The notes: generated from the sequence alone by a model not told the origin. DNA of 5,657 nt from DATBDM01 sp036269915 (GCA_036269915.1 DATBDM010000306.1:1-5657); one strand, 5' to 3'; positions 1 through 5,657 are shown, numbered from the stretch's first letter. Translations and numbers: made by a program.

Positions 1-1273
1 CATGAGCGAGGAGGCCAAGAACGAGTCCAAGACGATCCCGGCGGCGATCAACCGCGTGCAGATCGCCGTCTTCGCGATCTACTTCACGCTGCCGTCGGTC
101 GCGCTGTCCGCGCTGCCGGTGACGCGTGGCCCGGACGGGCACTACACCACCAAGCTCGGGCTGACCGAGGAGCAGGGCGGCTTCGCGGGTGACCCGATCC
201 TCGGCGTCGTCAAGCAGATCAACCTCGGGTTCCTGCAGCACCCGGCGGAGATCTACGTCGGCCTGCTGGCCGCCACGATCCTCTTCCTCGCCACCAACGC
301 GGGCATCATCGGCGTCTCCCGGCTCGTCTACTCGATGGGCATCCACCGGCAGCTGCCCGACGGCCTGCGCCGATTGCACCCGCGCTACCGCACGCCGTGG
401 ATCGGCATCATCGTCTTCTCGAGCTTCGCCGTGCTCGTCTGCCTGCCCGGCCAGGCGAACTTCCTCGGCAACATCTACTCGTTCGGCGCGCTGCTCTCGT
501 TCACGATGGCGCACGCGTCGGTGATCAGGCTGCGCTACAAGCTGCCCGACGTCGAGCGGTTCTACAAGGGCCCGGGGAACCTGCGCGTCGGCAACGTCGA
601 CCTGCCGCTGTTCGCGGTGGCCGGCGGGACGTTCACGGCGATCGCGTTCGTCGTGATCGTCGTCCTGCACCCCGCCGTGTCGATCGTCGGCGTCGGCTGG
701 CTCGCGGTCGGCTCGGTCATCTACGTGCTCTTCCGCCGTCACCACGGCCTCGACCTGACGTCGACCCACAAGGTCGCGATCCCACAGCCGGTCGTCGACC
801 ACGAGGCCGAGTACGACTCGGTGCTCGTCCCGCTCTCCGACGGCGCCTACGACGACACGGTGATGGCGACCGCGGCCAAGCTCGCCGCCCGCCGGCGCCG
901 CGGGATCCACGTGCTCTCGCTGGTCACCGTCCCGAACGCGCTGGCGATCGACGCGCCGATGGAGGATGCCGAGGCGGCCGCGCACTCGCTGGTCGAGCAG
1001 GCCAAGGTCCAGGGCGGCCGGCGCGTGTCCGGGCACGTCGAGCGCATCCGCGCCGGGCAGGCCGGCCGGCGGATCGTCGAGGAGGCGAGCGACATGCGCG
1101 CGGCCGCGATCGTGATGCCGCTGCCGCGCCGCGTCGACGGCGCCTCGCTGTTCGGCAAGACGCTCGAGACGGTGCTGGCGGAGCGGCCCTGCCGTGTCGT
1201 GATCGAGTCGACCCCCGACGGCAACCTCAACGAACAGCGCCGCAGTGCGCTGGAGCGGGCGGCGCTCGCGTGA
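1..1273 (+). CDS. APC-superfamily permease with C-terminal USP-like domain (5' partial)
   Basis: Only the C-terminal 423 residues are present, numbered here from the ATG at base 2. That ATG is not the start: the opening SEEAKNESKTIPAAI is the conserved cytoplasmic loop after helix 6 of APC permeases, so about 230 residues lie upstream, judging by the complete paralogue at 1440-3512. Probable helices lie at residues 18-38, 82-110, 131-149, 152-176, 201-222 and 225-245, the second half of a 12-helix permease. The helix 8-9 region has SRLVYSMGIHRQLP and HPRYRTP, typical of the family. Residues 271-402 form a USP-like alpha/beta domain, opening with SVLVPLSDG and ending RPCRVVIE. The usual G-2x-G-9x-G(S/T) ATP loop is not visible; GASLFGKT stands there. 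Residues 297-300 are four consecutive arginines. The protein is an inner-membrane secondary transporter. Family annotation says amino acids, but the KimA-like architecture and RCK neighbours also allow K+. The stop overlaps the next GTG by three bases (GTGA), indicating translational coupling. Confidence 0.85.
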   Translation, partial: MSEEAKNESKTIPAAINRVQIAVFAIYFTLPSVALSALPVTRGPDGHYTTKLGLTEEQGGFAGDPILGVVKQINLGFLQHPAEIYVGLLAATILFLATNAGIIGVSRLVYSMGIHRQLPDGLRRLHPRYRTPWIGIIVFSSFAVLVCLPGQANFLGNIYSFGALLSFTMAHASVIRLRYKLPDVERFYKGPGNLRVGNVDLPLFAVAGGTFTAIAFVVIVVLHPAVSIVGVGWLAVGSVIYVLFRRHHGLDLTSTHKVAIPQPVVDHEAEYDSVLVPLSDGAYDDTVMATAAKLAARRRRGIHVLSLVTVPNALAIDAPMEDAEAAAHSLVEQAKVQGGRRVSGHVERIRAGQAGRRIVEEASDMRAAAIVMPLPRRVDGASLFGKTLETVLAERPCRVVIESTPDGNLNEQRRSALERAALA

Positions 1274-1440
1274 CCGGGCTCGCCCCGAAGGTCCTGTCGG
1301 TCATCCTCGTCGTGCTCGGCGTGGCGATCATCGTGCGCACGTTGGCGGCCGGCGGCGGCCCGATCGCCTTCGGCCTGCTCATGGGGCTGCTGTTCATCGG
1401 CGCCGGCGCGCTTCGCTTCATGCTGGAACGGCGCCGCTGA
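1270..1440 (+). CDS. Small two-helix membrane protein (56 aa), unknown function
   Basis: The GTG at 1270 opens a 56-residue frame ending in TGA at 1438-1440. It overlaps the permease stop upstream (GTGA) and the next ATG downstream (TGATG), which argues strongly that it is real and translationally coupled. A weak GGAG lies at 1252-1255, rather far from the start, so coupling probably matters more than this site. The protein has two hydrophobic segments, residues about 8-25 and 31-50, joined by a short turn with AAGGG. It is glycine-rich in the second helix and ends in a basic tail (LERRR), predicting a hairpin with both ends in the cytoplasm (positive-inside rule). No catalytic motif or signal peptide is visible. 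I do not recognise a named family. Its place between two paralogous permeases suggests an accessory or assembly subunit, which is inference. Confidence 0.7.
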   Translation: MTGLAPKVLSVILVVLGVAIIVRTLAAGGGPIAFGLLMGLLFIGAGALRFMLERRR

Positions 1441-3512
1441 TGCCGCGCACCGCTCCACCCTCGGTCAGGCGCCTGCGCGGCGCCCGGGTCAACACGCCGG
1501 AGGGGCTCCGCCGCGGGCTCGGCTCCCCGGCGCTGTTCGGGATCGTCCAGGGCTTCGTCTCCGCCTCGCTGTACTTCGCGGTCGGCGTCGTCGCCGAGCG
1601 CGCGCTCGGGCTGACGTGGGTCGTCTTCCTCGTCGGCTTCCTGCTCTTCACGCTGGTGATGGTCTCCTACGTCGAGGGCGCCTCACTGCACCAGGAGCGC
1701 GGCGGCGCGACGGTCATCGCCCGCTACGCCTTCAACGAGCTGTGGAGCTTCATCGCCGGCTGGGCGATCTGCCTCGACTACCTGATCCTGATCGCGCTGA
1801 CCGCCTTCGCGATCTCCGACTACGCGGCGATCTTCTGGTCGCCGCTCGCGAGCGGGTTCCCGGAGTTCTGCGTCGGCTTCGCGGTCATCGCGTACGTGAC
1901 GGTCAACAACGTGCGCGGGATGACCGCGCGTCGCTACGACCGCGCGGTCGTGATCGTGCTGCTCGACCTCGTCCTGCAGATCGTCCTCGTCGTCCTCGGC
2001 ATGGCCCTCCTGTTCGAGCCGGAGGTGCTCACCCACCCGGCCGCGGTGACCGGCAAGAGCGTGCAGCTCGGCGACCTGCTGTGGGCGATCCCGCTCGTCC
2101 TGGTCGCCTTCAGCGGCATCGACGCCTCCTCGGGGCTGTCGGGACAGGTCGCGGTCGGCCGCAGGGGGCTCAAGCGGCTCGTCGCGGTGCGCCTGGTCGC
2201 GACGCTGATCCCGTACGTGGGGATCGCGCTGGTCGCCTCCTCGACGCTGCCGGTGGAGCGCGCGGGGGAGGGCGGCCCGGCGTCGTGGATCGAGGCGCCG
2301 ATGCTCGGCGTCGTCGCGGACTTCCAGCAGCCGTTCCTGCACGACGGGCTGCGCTACCTCGTGGCGATCTCGGCGATCGCGATCCTGATCGCGGCCTGCC
2401 AGGCGGCGATGCTCGGGCTGTCGCGGCTCGGCTACTCGCTCGCCCTCAACCGCCAGATCCCGTCGCTGGTCGGCTACCTGCACCCGCGCTTCGGCACCCC
2501 CGTGGCGGTGATCGGCATCGGCTCGGCGCTGGCGACGATCCTGCTGATCCCCGCCAACCTCAAGCTGCTGCTCGGCATCTCCGCGTTCGGCACCACGGTC
2601 GCGTTCACGCTGGTCTGCGTCGCCGTCTGCCGGCTGCGCTGGAAGGAGCCGACCCGCGACCGGCCGTACAAGGTCCCGCTGAACGTGCGCATCGGGGGCG
2701 CCGAGCTGCCGATCCCGACCGCGATCGGCGCCGTCCTCTTCGCGCTCGCGCTCGTCGCCGTGCTCGCCTACCACGGCGGCGGGCGGTGGGTCGGCCTGGG
2801 CTGGATGGCCTTCGGGATCGCCGTCTACGCCATCTACCGCATCTCCGAGGGCAAGTCGCTGACCAAGCGCGTGACGGTCCCGGAGCGGATCCTCAAGCGC
2901 GAGCGCCCCGACGCGGAGTACGGCTCGATCCTCGTGCCGGTCGTGGGCGAGGAGATCGACGACGACATCATGCAGACCGCCGGCCGGCTTGCCGCCGACG
3001 AGGACGAGGACCTCGGCGAGGGCGGCGCCGTGATCGAGGCGATCTGGGTCTTCGAGGTGCCGATGGCGCTGCCGCTGGACTCACGCGTGCCCGACAAGGA
3101 GCTCAAGCGGGCCCGCAAGGCGCTCGCGCGGGCGAAGGCGGTCGGCGAGGAGTACGAGGGGGTCGAGGTCGCGACCGCGGTGGTGCGCGCGCGGCGCGCC
3201 GGGGAGGCGATCGTGCACGAGGCCAAGCGCCGCGGCGTCGAGGCCATCGTGCTCGCCGCCGAGGAGCCGACCCGCCTGCGCGGCGGGCTGCGCTACGGCG
3301 GCAAGCAGGGCCTGCGCGACACCTTCGTGGGGGAGACCACGCGCTACGTGGTCCAGAAGGCGCCGTGCCGCGTGATCCTCACCGCCCCGCCCGCCCACCG
3401 CGATGCGGTGCAGGACCCCGCCACCGTCGCCGACGAACGCGCTCCCGTCTCGCTCGGGCACCCCGCATCCGTCGCCGTCGACGCAGCTGCCGACGGGCAC
3501 TCATCTCGCTAG
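1440..3512 (+). CDS. APC-superfamily permease with C-terminal USP-like domain (complete, 690 aa)
   Basis: The ATG at 1440 shares its A with the preceding TGA and gives a 690-residue protein with a short basic N-terminal tail. An in-frame ATG at 1245 would only add residues read across gene 2 in the wrong frame. Roughly twelve helices span residues 31-466. Family landmarks are ASLYFAVGVVAERALGLTW (42-60) in helices 1-2, YVEGAS (77-82), FNELWSFIAGWA (98-109), SRLGYSLALNRQIP (328-341) and HPRFGTP (348-354). The helix 6-7 loop reads GLSGQVAVGRRGLKRL (232-247) instead of the usual SEEAKN-type motif kept by gene 1. Residues 494-648 form a USP-like domain (SILVPV at start, APCRVIL at end) without a clear ATP-binding G-2x-G-9x-G(S/T). 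It carries an acidic loop, DEDED, at 520-524. Residues 652-690 are a probably disordered tail with unusual codon use. The protein is a paralogue of gene 1 across both domains. Substrate is unproven: amino acid by family label, K+ or another cation by context. The stop overlaps a possible -10 element for the next gene. Confidence 0.85.
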   Translation: MPRTAPPSVRRLRGARVNTPEGLRRGLGSPALFGIVQGFVSASLYFAVGVVAERALGLTWVVFLVGFLLFTLVMVSYVEGASLHQERGGATVIARYAFNELWSFIAGWAICLDYLILIALTAFAISDYAAIFWSPLASGFPEFCVGFAVIAYVTVNNVRGMTARRYDRAVVIVLLDLVLQIVLVVLGMALLFEPEVLTHPAAVTGKSVQLGDLLWAIPLVLVAFSGIDASSGLSGQVAVGRRGLKRLVAVRLVATLIPYVGIALVASSTLPVERAGEGGPASWIEAPMLGVVADFQQPFLHDGLRYLVAISAIAILIAACQAAMLGLSRLGYSLALNRQIPSLVGYLHPRFGTPVAVIGIGSALATILLIPANLKLLLGISAFGTTVAFTLVCVAVCRLRWKEPTRDRPYKVPLNVRIGGAELPIPTAIGAVLFALALVAVLAYHGGGRWVGLGWMAFGIAVYAIYRISEGKSLTKRVTVPERILKRERPDAEYGSILVPVVGEEIDDDIMQTAGRLAADEDEDLGEGGAVIEAIWVFEVPMALPLDSRVPDKELKRARKALARAKAVGEEYEGVEVATAVVRARRAGEAIVHEAKRRGVEAIVLAAEEPTRLRGGLRYGGKQGLRDTFVGETTRYVVQKAPCRVILTAPPAHRDAVQDPATVADERAPVSLGHPASVAVDAAADGHSSR

Positions 3513-3515
3513 AGT
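3510..3515 (+). promoter_or_regulatory. Candidate -10 element (TAGAGT) of a leaderless promoter
   Basis: TAGAGT fits the actinobacterial -10 pattern TAnnnT. It begins at the stop codon of gene 3 and ends 8 bases before the GTG at 3524. This would place transcription initiation at or within a base or two of the start codon, the geometry of leaderless actinobacterial mRNAs. No good Shine-Dalgarno sequence precedes this GTG, unlike genes 5 and 6, which supports the idea. A -35 box is weak: TGCCGA at 3488-3493 lies 16 bases upstream. Six-base matches occur by chance, so confidence is moderate to low. Confidence 0.35.
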
Positions 3516-3523
3516 CCGCGCCC

Positions 3524-3961
3524 GTGTTCGTGCTCGTGATCGGCGCAGGACGGGTCGGGTCCTCGGTCGCCACCTCGGCCCTCCGGGCCGGCCACACCGT
3601 TTCGGTCCTCGACGAGGATCCGCTCTCCCACGAGCGGCTGGACGTGGAGCTCGGCCGCTCCTGGGAGGAGGCCGGCGGGCGCTTCACCATCGGCACCGCG
3701 CTCGAGCTCGACGCGCTCGAGGAGGCCGGCATCGTGGACGCCGACGTCTTCATCGCCTCCACCAACGGCGACAACACCAACCTCGTGGTCGCCCAGATCG
3801 CGCAGCGCCGCTTCGACGTGCCGCGGGTGATCGCCCGCGTGCTCGACCCGCGCCGCGCCGCCTGGTACCGCGAGCAGGGCGTGCACACGATCTGCCCGAC
3901 GCAGATCGCGATCGAGCAGCTCGAGCGCGCCGCCCTGACCGAGCCCGACGAGGTCGCGTGA
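3524..3961 (+). CDS. Single-domain TrkA-N (RCK_N) protein, CeoB-like, no TrkA-C domain
   Basis: The GTG at 3524 is chosen because it places the first beta strand directly at the N-terminus (MFVLVIGAGRVG), as in TrkA-type proteins. The in-frame region further upstream overlaps the permease gene and is not protein-like. The 145-residue product is a Rossmann fold of the RCK_N family: GAGRVG at residues 7-12, acidic D30 at the end of strand 2 (expected to bind the nucleotide ribose), GTALELDALEEAGI (57-70), ADVFIASTNGDNTN (73-86) and RVIARVLDP (101-109). These proteins are peripheral cytosolic regulators that bind NAD(H) or ATP and gate K+ transporters. It ends soon after the Rossmann fold, whereas mycobacterial CeoB and CeoC are, from memory, about 220 residues. 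The TrkA-C ligand-binding domain is therefore missing. It overlaps gene 5 by one base (TGATG), so the two are probably made together and may form a heteromer. The family is clear; the specific role is inferred. Confidence 0.85.
   Translation: MFVLVIGAGRVGSSVATSALRAGHTVSVLDEDPLSHERLDVELGRSWEEAGGRFTIGTALELDALEEAGIVDADVFIASTNGDNTNLVVAQIAQRRFDVPRVIARVLDPRRAAWYREQGVHTICPTQIAIEQLERAALTEPDEVA
3950..3953 (+). promoter_or_regulatory. Ribosome binding site for the two-domain TrkA-type gene
   Basis: GAGG ends seven bases before the ATG at 3961, inside the last codons of the preceding gene. Spacing and sequence are normal for a Shine-Dalgarno site. It supports the ATG at 3961 as start and re-initiation after the overlapping stop. 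Confidence 0.6.
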
Positions 3962-4650
3962 TGGCCGACGGCCTGTACGTGATCATCGCGGGCGCCGGCA
4001 AGGTCGGCTGGAACCTCGCCCGCGAGCTGATCGAGAAGGGCGACGAGGTGACGGTGGTCGAGCAGGACCGCCGGCGCTACCTGACGGTCGAGCAGGAGCT
4101 CGAGCACGCCGTCCAGTACGGCGACGCCACCGAGCTGTGGGTGCTCGAGCGCGCCGGCATCCAGCGCGCGGACCTCGTCGTGGCGGTCACCGGGGACGAC
4201 GAGGACAACCTGCTGATCTGCCAGGTCGCCAAGGAGAAGTACCTCTGCGAGCGGATCATCGCCCGCGTCAACAACCCGCGGAACCTCGAGCACTTCAAGC
4301 TGCTCGGGATCCAGCCGGCGGTGTCGGCGACCGACCTGATCCTGCGCCTGATCGAGCACGAGGTCCCGCGCTACGGGCTCGTGCACCTGCTCGACCTGCC
4401 GGAGGAGCGGCTCGAGATCATCGAGCTCGTGGTCTCCGACGCGGCGCCCGCGGCCGGCACGCGCGTGGCCGAGTTGGAGCTCCCGGAGGGCGCGCTGGTG
4501 ATCTCCGTGCTCCGCGACGGCTCCGGCTTCGTGCCCAAGGCGGACACCGTGGTCGAGGCGGGGGACGAGGTCCTCGTGGTGCTCGATCCCGGGCTGGAGG
4601 ACGCGATCACGGCGCAGTTCGTGGCCGACGGAGACGGGAGGGACGGATGA
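3961..4650 (+). CDS. TrkA-family K+ uptake regulatory protein (RCK_N + RCK_C), CeoC-like
   Basis: The 229-residue protein has the full TrkA architecture. The N-terminal Rossmann domain (residues 5-135) shows GAGKVG at 11-16, E34 at the end of strand 2, YGDATE (53-58), the conserved LERAGIQRADLVVAVTGDDEDN (62-83) and IIARVNNP (99-106). The C-terminal RCK_C domain (about 148-218) shows the typical AELELPEGALVISVLRDG (170-187) and AGDEVLVVLDP (200-210). Proteins of this kind form cytosolic rings that bind NAD(H) or ATP, and in some families c-di-AMP in the RCK_C domain, to gate K+ uptake. The start at 3961 has a good GAGG site and overlaps the previous stop (TGATG). The final codons overlap the start of gene 6 (ATGA). 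No TrkH, TrkG or KtrB membrane partner is encoded in the window, so the nearest candidate partners are the two permeases upstream. The family assignment is secure; the partner is inferred. Confidence 0.9.
   Translation: MADGLYVIIAGAGKVGWNLARELIEKGDEVTVVEQDRRRYLTVEQELEHAVQYGDATELWVLERAGIQRADLVVAVTGDDEDNLLICQVAKEKYLCERIIARVNNPRNLEHFKLLGIQPAVSATDLILRLIEHEVPRYGLVHLLDLPEERLEIIELVVSDAAPAAGTRVAELELPEGALVISVLRDGSGFVPKADTVVEAGDEVLVVLDPGLEDAITAQFVADGDGRDG
4636..4642 (+). promoter_or_regulatory. Ribosome binding site for the oxidoreductase gene
   Basis: GGGAGGG lies four bases before the ATG at 4647, within the last codons of the TrkA-type gene. It is the strongest Shine-Dalgarno-like match in the window and fixes the ATG at 4647 as start of the FAD oxidoreductase. 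Confidence 0.65.
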
Positions 4651-5657
4651 GCGAGCGCGACGTGGACATCCTGATCGTGGGCGGCGGCCTGGCCGGCGCG
4701 TCCTGCGCCGAGGCGCTGCGCGAGGACGGCTTCGGCGGCTCGGTGCTGCTCGTGGGCCGCGAGCCGCATCCGCCCTATGAGCGCCCGCCGTGCTCGAAGG
4801 ACCTCCTGCGCGGCGAGTCGGAGCCCGACGACGCGCACCTGCACCCGGACGAGTGGTACGCGGAGCACGACATCGAGCTGCTGACGCGCACGAGCGTGCT
4901 GAAGCTCGACCCGGCGGCGAAGTCGGCCGAGCTCGCGCACAAGCAGACCGTGCGCTACGACCGCGCGCTGCTCGCCACGGGCGCCAACATCAACCGGCTG
5001 CGCGTCGAGGGCGGCGACCACGACGGCATCCACTACCTGCGCACGCTCGGCACCTCGGTGTCGCTGCGCGAGGATGCGGCCGACGCCGAGAAGGTCGTGC
5101 TGATCGGCGGCTCCTACATCGCCTCCGAGGTCGCCGCGTCGCTGACCGTGATGGGCAAGCGGTGCACGATGGTGATGCTCGAGGACGCGCCGCTGTCGAC
5201 CGGCTTCGGCGCCGCGGCGGGGGAGTTCTTCGCCGGCCTGCTCGGCTCGCACGGGATCGAGTTCGTCACCGGCGACGGGGTGGCGCGCTTCGAGGGCGAG
5301 AAACGCGTGGAGCGGGTCGTGACGGAGTCGGGCAGGACGCTCGACGCCGACCTCGTCGTGATCGGCGCCGGCGCGCACCCGGACGTCATGCTGGCGCGCA
5401 GCGCCGGGCTCGAGCTGGGGGAGACCGGCGGCGTCAAGTGCTCCGCGACGCTCGCGACCTCGGCCCCTGGCGTGTGGTGCGCCGGCGACCCGTGCGAGTA
5501 CGACTCGGTCGTCCACGGCCGGCGGCTGCGGGTCGAGCACTTCGAGGTCGCCGCCGCCCAGGGCCACTACGTGGCGAAGGCGATGACCGGCGACCCCGGG
5601 CCCTACGACGTGATCCCCTACTTCTGGTCCGACCTCGCCGACTGGGCGTCGCTCGAG
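4647..5657 (+). CDS. FAD-dependent NAD(P)H:ferredoxin reductase-type oxidoreductase (3' partial)
   Basis: The frame opens at ATG 4647 (ATGA overlap with gene 5) and stays open to the window end, giving 337 residues. The family is usually about 400 long, so some 60 residues are missing. Visible landmarks: FAD-binding GGGLAG at residues 12-17; PPYERPPCSKDLLRG (42-56), whose Lys51 is expected to contact flavin; LLATGAN (108-114); a second dinucleotide fold, VVLIGGSYIASEVAASL (150-166); WCAGDP (277-282) as the second FAD motif; and PYFWSDLADW (324-333), the start of the Reductase_C domain. This matches putidaredoxin/rhodocoxin reductase and AIF-like proteins, soluble flavoproteins that pass electrons from NAD(P)H to a ferredoxin or other acceptor. 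No CxxxxC redox disulfide is seen. The NAD motif is GGSYIA rather than GGGYIG, so cofactor binding may differ. No ferredoxin gene is visible, so the electron acceptor is unknown. It is the last gene seen in the operon. Confidence 0.9.
   Translation, partial: MSERDVDILIVGGGLAGASCAEALREDGFGGSVLLVGREPHPPYERPPCSKDLLRGESEPDDAHLHPDEWYAEHDIELLTRTSVLKLDPAAKSAELAHKQTVRYDRALLATGANINRLRVEGGDHDGIHYLRTLGTSVSLREDAADAEKVVLIGGSYIASEVAASLTVMGKRCTMVMLEDAPLSTGFGAAAGEFFAGLLGSHGIEFVTGDGVARFEGEKRVERVVTESGRTLDADLVVIGAGAHPDVMLARSAGLELGETGGVKCSATLATSAPGVWCAGDPCEYDSVVHGRRLRVEHFEVAAAQGHYVAKAMTGDPGPYDVIPYFWSDLADWASLE

Noticed and set aside
2..4. ATG at base 2 as the real start of the first gene
   Set aside because: The following residues are the conserved internal loop after helix 6 of APC permeases, and the complete paralogue has about 230 residues before this point. 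The gene is truncated by the window edge.
397..1269. Long + strand frame leading into the small membrane protein
   Set aside because: This part reads as arginine/alanine-rich sequence out of frame with the permease. Only the portion from GTG 1270 has protein-like hydrophobic segments.
1245..1439. Upstream ATG at 1245 as start of the second permease
   Set aside because: The extra 65 residues are arginine-rich read-through of gene 2 in another frame. The ATG at 1440 gives a family-like N-terminus and a TGATG overlap.
1683..2774. Long minus-strand open frame (363 codons), and similar ones at 3379-4386 and 4371-5567
   Set aside because: They lie antisense to well-recognised genes. Their translations are low-complexity (rich in R, D, A, H, Q) with no domain. 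Such open frames are expected opposite GC-rich coding DNA.
3475..3496. Inverted repeat CCGTCG ... CGACGG as a terminator between genes 3 and 4
   Set aside because: The arms are only six bases around a ten-base loop, inside coding sequence, with no T-run after it. Such pairings are frequent by chance at this GC content.
1..5657. tRNA, rRNA, CRISPR, insertion sequence, riboswitch (including a c-di-AMP type) or direct repeat
   Set aside because: Nothing matching these was seen. The window is almost wholly protein-coding, and its longest non-coding gap is 11 bases.

Overview
This 5.66 kb window is very GC-rich (roughly 70% by eye), and almost all of its codons end in G or C. It holds six genes, all on the + strand, with almost no non-coding sequence. 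Base composition, GTG starts, and a permease next to paired TrkA-type genes (recalling ceoB/ceoC of Mycobacterium) point to a high-GC actinobacterium. Thermoleophilia/Solirubrobacterales is my best guess, by inference only. There are no RNA genes, mobile elements, CRISPR arrays or long intergenic stretches.

Layout. (1) 1-1273: C-terminal 423 residues of an APC-superfamily permease with a fused universal-stress-protein (USP)-like cytosolic domain; its 5' end lies outside the window. (2) 1270-1440: a 56-residue two-helix membrane protein. (3) 1440-3512: a complete 690-residue paralogue of gene 1, again permease plus USP-like domain. (4) 3524-3961: a 145-residue single-domain RCK/TrkA-N nucleotide-binding protein. 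(5) 3961-4650: a 229-residue TrkA-type protein with both TrkA-N and TrkA-C domains. (6) 4647-5657: the first 337 residues of a FAD/NAD(P)H-dependent ferredoxin-reductase-type oxidoreductase; its 3' end lies outside.

Neighbouring genes overlap by 1-4 bases (GTGA, TGATG, TGATG, ATGA). The one exception is the 11-base gap between genes 3 and 4, where a TAnnnT element (TAGAGT) overlaps the stop of gene 3 and could be the -10 of a leaderless promoter for genes 4-6.

Working model (inference): two permease paralogues, perhaps a heteromeric pair with the small membrane protein as accessory subunit, form a transporter gated by the two RCK proteins. No TrkH/KtrB pore gene is visible. The KimA-type K+ importer of Bacillus subtilis is an APC-superfamily protein with a USP-like cytosolic domain. 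The permeases may therefore move K+, or another cation, rather than amino acids. The oxidoreductase may tie the locus to redox state, or may only be co-transcribed. The most original observations are the opposite-charge loops at equivalent positions of the two USP-like domains, the putative leaderless promoter, and the RCK protein lacking a TrkA-C domain.
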